A DNA stretch of 64,000 bases from a virus: IMG/VR virus record IMGVR_UViG_3300035698_013060, positions 1 to 64,000 of that record; one strand, given 5' to 3'. Shown here in pieces: positions 34,337-42,133 of this stretch (positions are counted from its first letter, which is position 1; each line of letters begins with the position of its first letter). The translations under genes were made by a program, and so were the position numbers. The notes beneath the pieces were generated by a model that was not told where the DNA came from, did not search any database, and saw nothing but the letters and a program-made list of their open reading frames with translations.

Positions 34337-35962
34337 TCAAGTCTCCAGTATTTTCAACAGTTCATCCTTGGCCGGGAGTCCTAGCCATCGGTGTCCTAGC
34401 TTCAGCATATCTCCTCTAAGGAGATCAGCTGTCAACTTGTATCCTAGTTCGTCACCAGGGTCATTGTCGCTTTTAAACATCAATCTACCAATCTGGTTAG
34501 ACGGGTCTATCATACACGACAGAATGATAGATGGATACAGAGAAGACAAGTCCAAATCACAGACATTCTCGAAGATCGAGTTCAGTAGGTGACCCATGAC
34601 CCTCACCCCGAGGGACGCATTATTTTCAGGGCTCATCACCCACGCTCCTCTGAATTTTCCTCCATGCTTTCTCCCGACGTTTCTGTTGTTACTCATTATG
34701 AGTCCCTGATCAAACATGTGTTTCAGGGCCAGGTTTCTCAAGGACACCGTCTTCCTCCATGCCTTATGCACTCTGGTACGAGTGATCATGGCGATCTGAT
34801 AGATGAGGTCGATGTCTTTGGTCTTCTGTTCGATCTTGTGCAACAGAATCGAGTCGTTCATGTTGTAGAAGACGTATTTCTTGTAATCCGTCCTCGAGAA
34901 TTCTCTCATTGAGCAATCCATGGGATCTTTACCACTGCCGACCTTTTCTTCTTCTGCAATGTCGTCAAGACCGTAACCGTCCTTCTTACCAAGAGTAGCT
35001 CTCAAGTTTGCATACGTAATGAGCTGGTCGATGTAATTCGTCCATCCTGCTACGACAGCATAGTCACCCTTCGTGCTCCAATCCTGGTTCCGTGTATCCT
35101 CATAGTAGTAGGCCTTCTTAAAGGGGAAGTCCTTAGGACACATGATCTCCGAAGGTTCACACCTAAAGAGTTTCTTGATTCTCCCTTCCATATAGCAAAA
35201 ATCATAGCCCTGGTTCCATGCTCCGAGGAAGTCCGGACGAAGCTCTTCGTTAACGGTTCTGAAGAATGACAAGATCAGCTTCCGCTCATCTTCGAAGAAT
35301 GTAATGCGACACTCGTCTAGATCGAAGCGATCAATCGCTTCATCAGCGTTTGCCTCTAGATTCTTCTCAAACTCTTCTACCAGAGGATTATCCTCATTCC
35401 GGAGTAGAAAGACATACAGCGTGTTCAACTTTCCACTGTACAACGAGATAGCGTCAATCGGACATGGAGCGTTCTCTCTGTCAAAAGGATTACCATCCCA
35501 ACTGTCAACCTCAATGTCCCAGTGGGCTTTGTGTAGATTTGGAGCTATATTGATCTCCCCTTGATATCTGTCAATCCACCGGCCGATATAATGATCTTCT
35601 ACGTGGATATCAGTACCATGAAAGAATGGCAGCTTCCGCATGTACTCTTTCATATTCCAGCTCGTCCGGTCACGAATACTACGCTCCCACTCCGTCTCTA
35701 GTCCTGCCAACTCAGCCATGGTCCGACCGACGTCTCCATACGGAACTTTCTCTATTGGTACGACCTCGTCGATGGGGACGAACGTCGCTCCTCTATCTCT
35801 TTCGATATCGTCCATATCCACAAAGAAACTTAAGGTTGGTTTCTTGTCGACATGAAGCTTCTTTTCACCGTCAATACATTCGGTAAGTAGGAGCTTACCA
35901 GTGGAGTTGGAACCACGGCGACTGTTAACGTAAGTTACTGTTGAAAGGTATCTCTCCGGCAT
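34337..35962 (-). CDS. DNA polymerase family B, exonuclease half
   Basis: The N-terminal part of a split family-B replicative polymerase, 541 residues. The 3'-5' exonuclease is intact: DIE (Asp149, Glu151), NQGYD, and YNMNDSILL near residue 390. The frame continues into the palm and contains motif A (DLDLSSLYPS near residue 468), then ends about 70 residues later. Motifs B and C are in the gene at 43323-45302 on the opposite strand, 7.4 kb away. Split family-B polymerases exist in some T4-like phages, but opposite strands are unusual. The two parts would have to assemble. I see no intein at the break. The ATG follows AGGAGG. Confidence 0.9.
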   Translation of the reverse strand: MPERYLSTVTYVNSRRGSNSTGKLLLTECIDGEKKLHVDKKPTLSFFVDMDDIERDRGATFVPIDEVVPIEKVPYGDVGRTMAELAGLETEWERSIRDRTSWNMKEYMRKLPFFHGTDIHVEDHYIGRWIDRYQGEINIAPNLHKAHWDIEVDSWDGNPFDRENAPCPIDAISLYSGKLNTLYVFLLRNEDNPLVEEFEKNLEANADEAIDRFDLDECRITFFEDERKLILSFFRTVNEELRPDFLGAWNQGYDFCYMEGRIKKLFRCEPSEIMCPKDFPFKKAYYYEDTRNQDWSTKGDYAVVAGWTNYIDQLITYANLRATLGKKDGYGLDDIAEEEKVGSGKDPMDCSMREFSRTDYKKYVFYNMNDSILLHKIEQKTKDIDLIYQIAMITRTRVHKAWRKTVSLRNLALKHMFDQGLIMSNNRNVGRKHGGKFRGAWVMSPENNASLGVRVMGHLLNSIFENVCDLDLSSLYPSIILSCMIDPSNQIGRLMFKSDNDPGDELGYKLTADLLRGDMLKLGHRWLGLPAKDELLKILET

Positions 35963-36111
35963 AATTATCCTCCTTGATTGTTTTTCTTAAGTAATCCCAT
36001 GTTTTCATAAGGGCTTTTAACCTATAGGCGACACCGGATCAGTTGGTTAGTCTTCGAACAGTCTATTGAGTAAGACCGTTAATATACGTTTGAACAGAAG
36101 GGGAGTCCGAC

Positions 36112-36810
36112 ATGTCTGATCAAGAAAAAGACGCTATCTCGCTGGGCAAGTACGTCGACCACTTTACCGCCGAGATGGAGCTCATCATCGCTGAGCTCGA
36201 AAAGCTCCAGAGAGATGCCGACGACATATCCTCTGAGATAACGGAGAAGAAGGCTGCTGCTAAGAAAAATCGCGCTCGGCATAATTCGGGACCGAGTCCG
36301 CTGACATACATGTACAATATGTACGCCAATCTAAACAACGTCAGAGGTAACCGAATTTCATTGATGACGCTTCTTGTGAATATCAAGAGACTGATAGCTG
36401 ACCTGAGCATTAAGGATGTAAAGGTGGAACAGGATGTCTCTAAATTCGCTGGTCTTGCTGCCGAACTCTATGCACGCATATCTCAGGACAGAGACCCCTC
36501 CACAGAACCTGCCACAGATAAAGCAGCTGTGTTAGTAGCTGATGCAATCGAAGGGCTCGATGAAGCTGGAGAAACCGCATACCAAGACTTGACCGAAGAT
36601 GTCGTCGAAATGGAAGGTCAATACGTCTGTACGGATGAAGGCGTCATCCTCAGAGTCGATGATGACTATGAGCTCTTGGAAGAAGTTTCAGGGGCAGACA
36701 TGAATGACTTTAGGATAGCTTTGAATAGAGACAAGTCAGTTCGAAAGGCTACCTGGATTAGCGGAGATCAAGAACTTGAGATCGTTGAGATTGGTGATGA
36801 GGAGGAGTAG
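36112..36810 (+). CDS. Hypothetical coiled-coil protein
   Basis: A 232-residue acidic protein. The first 130 residues are helical with heptad-like runs (AEMELIIAELEKLQRDADDISSEI), and the rest is more acidic and strand-rich. The ATG follows AGGGGAG. An AATATACG box 30 bases upstream may be a promoter related to the ATATTA motif. It starts a plus-strand run of small genes. The function is unknown. Confidence 0.75.
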   Translation: MSDQEKDAISLGKYVDHFTAEMELIIAELEKLQRDADDISSEITEKKAAAKKNRARHNSGPSPLTYMYNMYANLNNVRGNRISLMTLLVNIKRLIADLSIKDVKVEQDVSKFAGLAAELYARISQDRDPSTEPATDKAAVLVADAIEGLDEAGETAYQDLTEDVVEMEGQYVCTDEGVILRVDDDYELLEEVSGADMNDFRIALNRDKSVRKATWISGDQELEIVEIGDEEE

Positions 36811-36816
36811 AACATC

Positions 36817-37044
36817 ATGTTGAATCTAGACGAATACGCAAAAGAGTTTGAGATTACTCCCATGCTCTCGGATGTGGATGAGAGAGAACTCGTTACCTTA
36901 CTTCATGCTGCCAAGACAAAACTTTATCTTATGAGAAGAGACATGTTGAGCAACGATGCTCTTAAGTTAGTTCAACATGAACTTGAAGTACTCTCCGGAT
37001 ACTACACTGAAGAGTACAAGAACGATGAAGATGGAGGAGCATAG
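36817..37044 (+). CDS. Hypothetical small acidic protein
   Basis: A 75-residue helical acidic protein six bases after its neighbour, with GAGGAGTAGAAC before the ATG. It contains EREL and KTKLYLMRRDML helices. The next gene starts five bases later. No function is visible. Confidence 0.68.
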   Translation: MLNLDEYAKEFEITPMLSDVDERELVTLLHAAKTKLYLMRRDMLSNDALKLVQHELEVLSGYYTEEYKNDEDGGA

Positions 37045-37048
37045 AAAG

Positions 37049-37639
37049 ATGTTATTTTACGAGCAAGTAGATATAGATTCAAAGAGACAAGGACGGTCTG
37101 CCTACGAAGAAGTCGATGATCTCCTAGACGATTGGAGAGATATGACTCGAGAGGCTAACTCGTATTGCGGAAGCAAAGTTTTGAAGATAATCGACCCTAG
37201 CGGTAAATACAAAGGGCCGTTCAATGGAACTGAGTCTGATCGACTGAAAGCTGTAGAACTTGTAACGTCAACTCTTTCCAAGGTGAAGAAGGTCGTTCCG
37301 AAGATGAAGAAGGCTCTTCGTCCAATGATTCAGAAGTTGGAAAAGGGTATCGAGTCAGGAGAGTTTCCAGACGAACGAGAATTTCTGATCTTTAAGTCCA
37401 AAGGGGAAGAGCAACGAATTCGAGCTGATCAACTTCTGGCTAGAATGAAGGCCTTTATGAAGGTTTCCGACTCAGAAATCTCGTTGGTTCTTTCCGATGT
37501 GACAATTATGTGGCAACAATTTGGAGATCTTAAAGCTAAAACAGAAGGTCTTCCTAAGAAAGCATCTGAAAAGAATAGTTTAACAGTCATGAATCTTTTC
37601 GGTTCTCAATCCTTGAGTAGTCAACATTTCCGGAATTAA
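37049..37639 (+). CDS. MLFY-start protein, function unknown
   Basis: A 196-residue basic, mostly helical protein that opens MLFYEQVDIDSK, the N-terminus shared by several proteins here. The ATG at 37049 is chosen over an in-frame ATG 24 codons earlier because GGAGG lies upstream and the MLFY start is conserved. The body is rich in Lys and Glu helices (KKVVPKMKKALRPMIQKLEKG) and ends SLSSQHFRN. It lacks the full L/V/I-L/I/V-N/D-E site but has DDLLDD at about residue 27. Function unknown; a head-delivered cargo role is a guess. Confidence 0.72.
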   Translation: MLFYEQVDIDSKRQGRSAYEEVDDLLDDWRDMTREANSYCGSKVLKIIDPSGKYKGPFNGTESDRLKAVELVTSTLSKVKKVVPKMKKALRPMIQKLEKGIESGEFPDEREFLIFKSKGEEQRIRADQLLARMKAFMKVSDSEISLVLSDVTIMWQQFGDLKAKTEGLPKKASEKNSLTVMNLFGSQSLSSQHFRN

Positions 37640-37645
37640 GCAATC

Positions 37646-37796
37646 ATGCTGTTTTATGAGAAAGCAGAGGTCATTGGATTCCACTCCATGACATGGCCTC
37701 AAAGTTCGGATGCAAGGAAGTAAGAAGAATGCCTGGGCTCTTTTGGGGACGAAGTTCACGAAACTCACCTTGAAGCAGGTCAAAAACAGCTTCTAA
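37646..37796 (+). pseudogene. Frame-broken short MLFY protein
   Basis: The frame starts at an ATG six bases after the previous gene and reads MLFYEKAEVIGFHSM before stopping at 37723 after 25 residues. A different frame of the same strand continues without a stop from before 37710 to 37796 and encodes a basic stretch ending KQVKNSF. One frameshift would join them into a short MLFY-type protein of about 50 residues. It may be a decayed gene, a sequencing error or a deliberate short peptide. Confidence 0.45.
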
Positions 37797-37816
37797 TATT
37801 CATAGGAGATTGAGAG

Positions 37817-38989
37817 ATGCCATTCGCAGGAGTTACAGACGCCATGGAGCGTCACCCAAATCTAAGCAAGTACTCTCCTAAAGCCCGCAAAGCGTGGTTC
37901 AAGGTGTGGAATGAGTGTGAGATCAGAGAGCTCAAGAAAGAAGGCAACTCTGATAAGAACCGGAAGAATTGGGAGGGGAAGTGCTTCGCCACAGCCTACA
38001 AGGTTGCCAACCGAGTTGATGGAAAGAAGTCCATCGATGAGGGGACCATCTTCAAAGGAACGATCCAAGAAGCCATTATGGCTAACGTGATCTCGAAGTC
38101 GGTTCTCGACGAGGCTATGGGTAATGTCACTTCTGATGACTCTTCACTCGCTGTTCATAGACTCAAAAATTTTCATGAAGATTTAGCTTTCCTGAAAGAC
38201 GAGCTTGAGAGGGGTAGATCCATCTATGTGGCTCGCGATGGAGTGGATCAGGGTAAGTTCAAGATCGGTGACCTCGTCGGGGTACCGTTCTGGCACAGAG
38301 CCCTAGAGGTCACTTCTGTAGAAGAACATGCGAGTGAAGAAGAGCTCCTACCTGACGCTGGCGAAGGTCCAGAAGGTCATACATCGGACGAGAAAGGTAA
38401 TACGGTGGACATGTTCGATGTTCTGGAGCTCTCTGACATGCATCAAGTAAGAGAAAACCGCTCTCTTATGTTCCTCAAGGAAGTTGACGTCGAGGGAGCC
38501 TTAAAGGGTATCGCTAAGAAAGTCGGCTTTGGTGTCGAGGAGCACAAGGAAGGACAGAATCCTGAGAAGTTCATTGCTGAACAGAGCGCCTTCTTGAAGG
38601 AGATCAAACATCTCCTTTCCCTTGGAGAAAAAGCCAAGGACATGTCTGATCCTGAAGATGAGGTCGTCCTGAAATGGCAGGGATTGATCTACGACGTCGT
38701 CAAGACCCAGGACAGCGACCGGGAAGAAGACAAAGAGATCGCTGGCAAACGTCTCAACTTCATGAAGAGCAAAGATGCCAAGTACGTTGGCAGAGGTATT
38801 GGAAGATTCGACGGGTGGTTGATCTTTGTCAGTTCGAATGGACGAGTGTTTTCTCCTGACAGAAAAGGTATCAGAGTTCTGTGGGATCTGAAGAAGGCGA
38901 AGAACACTATCTTCTGGGTAGAGAAGAATATTCAGGAAGCCAGAGACGCTTTGAAAAAAGGGAAGAAAGAAGAAGGGTCGAAAGAGTAA
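37817..38989 (+). CDS. Protein with ChaB-like N-terminus
   Basis: A 390-residue protein. The first 70 residues (SKYSPKARKAWFKVWNEC, then GKCFATAYKVAN) resemble the ChaB-like domain seen in several phage proteins. After that comes VISKSVLDEA (residues 91-100), a site of the L/V-L-N/D-E type found in other proteins here. The rest is charged helix with a beta-rich C-terminal region (GRGIGRFDGWLIFVSSNGRVFS) and a Lys/Glu-rich tail. The ATG follows GGAGATTGAG. Function is unknown. Confidence 0.72.
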   Translation: MPFAGVTDAMERHPNLSKYSPKARKAWFKVWNECEIRELKKEGNSDKNRKNWEGKCFATAYKVANRVDGKKSIDEGTIFKGTIQEAIMANVISKSVLDEAMGNVTSDDSSLAVHRLKNFHEDLAFLKDELERGRSIYVARDGVDQGKFKIGDLVGVPFWHRALEVTSVEEHASEEELLPDAGEGPEGHTSDEKGNTVDMFDVLELSDMHQVRENRSLMFLKEVDVEGALKGIAKKVGFGVEEHKEGQNPEKFIAEQSAFLKEIKHLLSLGEKAKDMSDPEDEVVLKWQGLIYDVVKTQDSDREEDKEIAGKRLNFMKSKDAKYVGRGIGRFDGWLIFVSSNGRVFSPDRKGIRVLWDLKKAKNTIFWVEKNIQEARDALKKGKKEEGSKE

Positions 38990-39004
38990 CAGCCTTTTCG
39001 AACG

Positions 39005-39012
39005 GATATTAG
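39005..39012 (+). promoter_or_regulatory. Candidate promoter, GATATTAG
   Basis: A close variant of the repeated ATATTAG motif, about 40 bases before a 24-codon frame and 106 bases before tRNA-Arg. It could drive both. Confidence 0.45.
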
Positions 39013-39052
39013 GCTGTTGTCTCCGATTCCTACTCTTTTGGAGGATTCTGAG

Positions 39053-39127
39053 ATGAGGACGGACGTAAAGTCGGTAATCGAAGAATATTGGAAAAAGAGC
39101 GAATTCAAGCTCAAAGTACCCTGGTAG
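39053..39127 (+). CDS. Possible 24-residue peptide before tRNA-Arg
   Basis: A short frame (MRTDVKSVIEEYW...) with GGAGGATT upstream, 40 bases after a GATATTAG motif. Its stop codon lies inside the tRNA-Arg 5' end. The good ribosome site argues for translation, but such a short product is doubtful. Confidence 0.3.
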   Translation: MRTDVKSVIEEYWKKSEFKLKVPW

Positions 39128-39194
39128 CTCAGCTGGATAGAGCAACGGCCTTCTAAGCCGTAGGTCCCGCGTTCGAGTCGCGGCCGGGGTGCCA
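39118..39194 (+). tRNA. tRNA-Arg (anticodon TCT)
   Basis: A full cloverleaf can be drawn. The acceptor is ACCCTGG with CCGGGGT, and the D arm is closed by GCTC/GAGC. The anticodon loop is CTTCTAA (anticodon TCT) on an ACGGC/GCCGT stem, and the T arm is CCGCG-TTCGAGT-CGCGG. The 3' CCA is encoded. It reads AGA, a codon used often in these genes. Confidence 0.95.
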
Positions 39195-39216
39195 GTAGTC
39201 TAAAAGGAAGTCACAT

Positions 39217-39735
39217 ATGCTGGACCTCGAATTGTTAGCCAGATGGTTTTGGCTACTTCCACTGTCTATACTTCTAGCAATATCGTATGTATCATACATG
39301 CTTAAGAAATGTGAAAAGTGTGAACACGTCGTAACTCTAACTCTAGCTCGAGAGGCCTTTAAAAGGTCCAGGGAGTTTGTCCTCGTGTTCTCTTCAGAAG
39401 GGAGGATTCTCTTTGTCAACAAAGTGTTTCCTCACATGAGTAAGCTTATCGGTATCACGAGTATTAATGGGACATTAGTAGATGAGTGGTTAGCGAGCTC
39501 TTGCATTAAACGACATAACACGATGATATCTGAAGTGTTGAAGGATGGACAAGAGAGGGCGATGTTGATCGAGATGAAGTTCGGTAACTTTCTGATTACT
39601 AGAATATCTAAGTTCTCCTTAGGGAAAGATCGAGAGCTTGTCATCGCCATTGCGCATGACGTGACTGATGAGTTCAAAGATCTAGAGGAACAAGAGAGGG
39701 AGACGATCATGAAAAATGGATGGAGGCTCCCATGA
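39217..39735 (+). CDS. Membrane-anchored PAS domain protein
   Basis: A 172-residue protein with one N-terminal membrane helix (about residues 10-28, WFWLLPLSILLAISYVSYM), a short Cys-containing linker (KKCEKCEH) and a PAS fold. The PAS region runs from FVLVFSSEGRILFVNKVF near residue 53 to IAIAHDVTDEFKDLEEQE, the classic PAS/PAC ending. PAS domains sense small molecules, redox or light, or mediate dimerisation. No kinase, cyclase or other output domain is attached, so it would signal through a partner. The next gene's ATG overlaps its stop codon. Membrane PAS proteins are rare in phages. The CxxC next to the membrane could hold haem or zinc. Confidence 0.78.
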   Translation: MLDLELLARWFWLLPLSILLAISYVSYMLKKCEKCEHVVTLTLAREAFKRSREFVLVFSSEGRILFVNKVFPHMSKLIGITSINGTLVDEWLASSCIKRHNTMISEVLKDGQERAMLIEMKFGNFLITRISKFSLGKDRELVIAIAHDVTDEFKDLEEQERETIMKNGWRLP

Positions 39736-39944
39736 ATGTAGGAGATAAAGCGATATTCCCTCGCAGGAAAATTTCCTCTGGTGGGAAGACACTGTACGAC
39801 ACCAGATGGACGGTCTCTGAGATTCAGGATGACATATTCACTCTGACAAATCGAAGAGGTCGGACTATCAAGGTTAGAAAGACTGCAATTGGTTTCAGAG
39901 AGCCGACTCCAGCCGAACTGGTCAAGTACCGGAAGAGTTGGTAA
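39732..39944 (+). CDS. Hypothetical small protein
   Basis: A 70-residue basic, beta-rich protein (KTLYDTRWTVSEIQDDIFTLTNRRGRTIKV split by turns). The spacing of strands resembles an SH3-like or KOW-type barrel, which is a guess. It overlaps the PAS gene by four bases, so they are expressed together. A strong hairpin follows. Confidence 0.65.
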   Translation: MNVGDKAIFPRRKISSGGKTLYDTRWTVSEIQDDIFTLTNRRGRTIKVRKTAIGFREPTPAELVKYRKSW

Positions 39945-39965
39945 CAAGTTTGTGTTCGCAACACA

Positions 39966-40002
39966 GTCAGTCCCCCATCCCCTTAAAGGGATGGGGACTG
40001 AC
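39966..40002 (+). terminator. Strong hairpin, possible terminator
   Basis: A stem of about 15 bp (GTCAGTCCCC...CATCCC with GGGATGGGGACTGAC) lies 22 bases after the preceding stop. The following ATTCTGTCC is not a proper T tail, so termination is uncertain. Confidence 0.5.
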
Positions 40003-40029
40003 ATTCTGTCCGGACATGAAAGGAAGAAC

Positions 40030-40245
40030 ATGCCGATCTTGAAGAGCAGTTATTCGTGCGTGTCTTGTGGGAACACGATGTACGGTATGAGATGTGGGAT
40101 GAGAGACCCACGACTGCCAGGGATCAGCGTGGTAAAGTGTAATAAGTGTTCAGCAAAGACCTTCATTTGCTTGAGGACTGGAGACAGAATACCCAGACCT
40201 CAGATCATTTCTATGCTCGGATTAGAGCTTTGGGAATCGATCTAA
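40030..40245 (+). CDS. Small zinc-ribbon-like protein
   Basis: A 71-residue protein with CVSCG near residue 10 and CNKC near residue 39, the two cysteine knuckles of a zinc ribbon. The start MPILKSSYS is chosen for its GAAAGGAAG site; an upstream in-frame ATG has none. Such ribbons often bind nucleic acid or protein partners. It lies directly before the tmRNA gene. No family is assigned. Confidence 0.65.
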   Translation: MPILKSSYSCVSCGNTMYGMRCGMRDPRLPGISVVKCNKCSAKTFICLRTGDRIPRPQIISMLGLELWESI

Positions 40246-40263
40246 CACATGATTGGGCCGCTA

Positions 40264-40310
40264 GGGGTGGACCGATGATCCGGGGGTGATTCCCCGAGGA
40301 GGTCCACCCC
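40264..40310 (+). other. Hairpin before the tmRNA gene
   Basis: A 10-bp stem (GGGGTGGACC/GGTCCACCCC) encloses a second hairpin (CGGGG/CCCCG). It lies 19 bases before the tmRNA 5' end. It may terminate the preceding gene or take part in 5' processing of the tmRNA. Confidence 0.5.
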
Positions 40311-40328
40311 AGGCCGCCACACCTTTTC

Positions 40329-40780
40329 GGGGGCGAATATGGTCTCGACTGGGTAGACTAAGGTGATAGCTGCGTTCAGAGGATGGGTCGTTGGCCTCTG
40401 TAAAAACATCGACCTGCAAACACAACTGCCAAAACCACACCGGTTATGCAGTTCCCCGCTCCTCTTGCCCTCGCGGCATAAGGAACTAGTTGACGAGACA
40501 ATGCCCGGCCGAACTCGCCGCCCTAGAGGCACAGAGTTTCGTCACGTCAGCGAAAAGAACATAGGTATCGGGTAAAGAACCCACGGGTCGTGTAGCTAAC
40601 GTACACGTGGACGGTCCTTCGGGACCACTAGCTCGACTCACAATGTCGCTCTTCGGAGCGGTGGAGTGTCTTTCCATGCCTGTAATAAGGTGAGTCGTAT
40701 CGGCACAAACATAGACTATAACGTAGACGCTATTACTAAGTGTATCTAGGACCCGGGTTCGACTCCCGGCGCCTCCACCA
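40329..40780 (+). ncRNA. ssrA: Transfer-messenger RNA (tmRNA)
   Basis: A one-piece tmRNA of 452 bases. The 5' end GGGGGCGAATATGGTCTCGAC pairs its first seven bases with CGCCTCC at the 3' end, followed by ACCA, forming the alanine-tRNA-like acceptor. The T arm is GGGTTCGACTCCC. The tag reading frame starts at a GCA resume codon at 40416 and encodes 21 residues that begin ANTTAKTT and end PLALAA before TAA at 40479-40481, the typical degradation-tag ending. The tag is about twice the usual length. Several stems between 40560 and 40690 suit pseudoknots. tmRNA frees stalled ribosomes and marks the broken protein for proteolysis. Phage-borne tmRNA is rare. Confidence 0.93.
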
Positions 40781-40788
40781 TTCATCAA

Positions 40789-40814
40789 ATCCCCTATCCA
40801 TTTGGATAGGGGAT
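40789..40814 (+). terminator. Terminator after tmRNA
   Basis: A perfect stem (ATCCCCTATCCA with TGGATAGGGGAT) begins eight bases after the tmRNA 3' end. The tail is short and AT-rich. Confidence 0.65.
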
Positions 40815-40831
40815 CAATACTGAGGAAGAAA

Positions 40832-41194
40832 ATGACTGAACAAATTCTCACTCAAGAGGAAGTTCTGTATGCTCCGGGGACAATGGGAGAATGGATTAAG
40901 TCCCAGCTCATTTCAATGGGCATGTTCTCTCACCATGCTGATGCCATCATGAAGATGGTCGTCGAGGATCCCTCATACCAGAGTGTCATCCAGTGCTTGG
41001 ACAAGAGGAAGGATGGATATCCTGAAATACTTCCGAAAATTGTCCTTCGATCCTTCAGAGCGGCAACCTTGAAGTGGATCGACGCAAACATACCAGAACA
41101 TTTTGCTCGGCCAATGTTTTCGGGAGAGCTCGATGACATTAAGAACAATCCCCCTCAATGGCTAGTCGATCAGATGTCTAAAGAATCCTCTTAG
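40832..41194 (+). CDS. Hypothetical protein
   Basis: A 120-residue protein. It has helical stretches (GEWIKSQLISMGMFSHHADAIMKM) and a conserved-looking Trp/Pro-rich middle, but is not recognised. The ATG at 40832 has TGAGGAAG upstream. It lies between the tmRNA and tRNA-Lys. Confidence 0.7.
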   Translation: MTEQILTQEEVLYAPGTMGEWIKSQLISMGMFSHHADAIMKMVVEDPSYQSVIQCLDKRKDGYPEILPKIVLRSFRAATLKWIDANIPEHFARPMFSGELDDIKNNPPQWLVDQMSKESS

Positions 41195-41266
41195 GATTTT
41201 CCGTTTAGACGATTCGGGAACTCCATATCATTGAGGCAAATGATCCGATCCATCCCCGACGACGCG

Positions 41267-41347
41267 CTCGGTGACCGCTCCCACAGGCGGTCTACCGAGG
41301 ACCTTCACTCAGATCATGTCCCCAGGCGTTCCAGGACGCTTGGGGAC
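41267..41347 (+). terminator. Two tandem hairpins after a gene
   Basis: Stem one (CTCGGT...ACCGAG with an inner ACCGC-type pairing) spans 41267-41299 and stem two (GTCCCCAGGCGT with its near complement) spans 41318-41347. They lie between a gene and tRNA-Lys. Termination or RNA processing is likely. Confidence 0.5.
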
Positions 41348-41382
41348 TTGGTTTGGCTTTGGTTCCATAACAGTATTCATGT

Positions 41383-41458
<76 letters not shown>

Positions 41459-41473
41459 CTTTTAGGAGAGACC

Positions 41474-41737
41474 ATGGAGCTTGGAAACGGAGATTTGGAT
41501 AGGATTTCATTACACTGTCATGCTGTAGCGGTTCACCATTTCGCAACATTCTACAATCCAAAGAACAGAGGCCCAAACTTTACATGAGAAAAGTTTCCTG
41601 AGATGTTGGCTGAGTTTTGTGAGACACAAGCATTCTGTATCTGTCGGAATGACAGAAAGAAGAAAGAGTACAGAGAGCATGGTCGAAGGACTGGTCTAGA
41701 GATAGGCCAGAGAATGTTGAAATGGATGACAGAGTAG
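41474..41737 (+). pseudogene. Small gene interrupted by an in-frame TGA
   Basis: The frame starts at an ATG with TTTAGGAGAG upstream and runs MELGNGDLDRISL...NRGPNFT to a TGA at 41585-41587, then continues without further stops as EKFPEMLAEF... to TAG at 41735-41737. Joined, it would encode about 87 residues with helical, Cys-containing second half (CETQAFCICRNDRKKKEY). A single base change (TGG to TGA) would explain it, as would readthrough. I see no suppressor tRNA. Confidence 0.5.
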
Positions 41738-41766
41738 ATATAAATCTTCAACTCAGGAGTTTAACC

Positions 41767-41970
41767 ATGGTGAATCAGTGCTCTGATAGCACCGGAAATC
41801 ACATAGTCGTGAAGGGAAGCAGAGTCCGATGTCGTGGTAGAGATTATACGGTCAAGAATATCATTCCTGGAGGTGGTAGGCACGGGACCTGCGCTTTGGA
41901 GTTCGAAGAGGAATTCCATATTAAAGGAATTGAGGTCCCAGATGAGATCTCGATCGATTTGATCCATTGA
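41767..41970 (+). CDS. Hypothetical small protein
   Basis: A 67-residue protein with a beta-rich, KOW-like or SH3-like look (KGSRVRCRGRDYTVKNIIPGG) and an acidic C-terminus. The ATG at 41767 has CTCAGGAG upstream. A longer frame from 41722 overlaps the broken gene and is less likely. No function is assigned. Confidence 0.65.
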   Translation: MVNQCSDSTGNHIVVKGSRVRCRGRDYTVKNIIPGGGRHGTCALEFEEEFHIKGIEVPDEISIDLIH

Positions 41971-42063
41971 ACAATCAATCAGACAAGAATCGGGGTTCAC
42001 GTTCGTCCCTCCCTCCTTCCCCCTCTTCCCCAGCGGACGTGAACCCCTTATTTTCGGAATGAA

Positions 42064-42094
42064 AAACCCCCAGGCCAATGAGGCCTGGGGGTTT
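42064..42094. terminator. Bidirectional terminator
   Basis: A perfect 13-bp stem (AAACCCCCAGGCC with GGCCTGGGGGTTT) between convergent genes, A-rich on the left and T-rich on the right. It should end transcripts from both sides. Confidence 0.88.
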
Positions 42095-42133
42095 CTCTTC
42101 GTCTTCTTCCACCGGAGCCGCCGGGGAGAAAGA

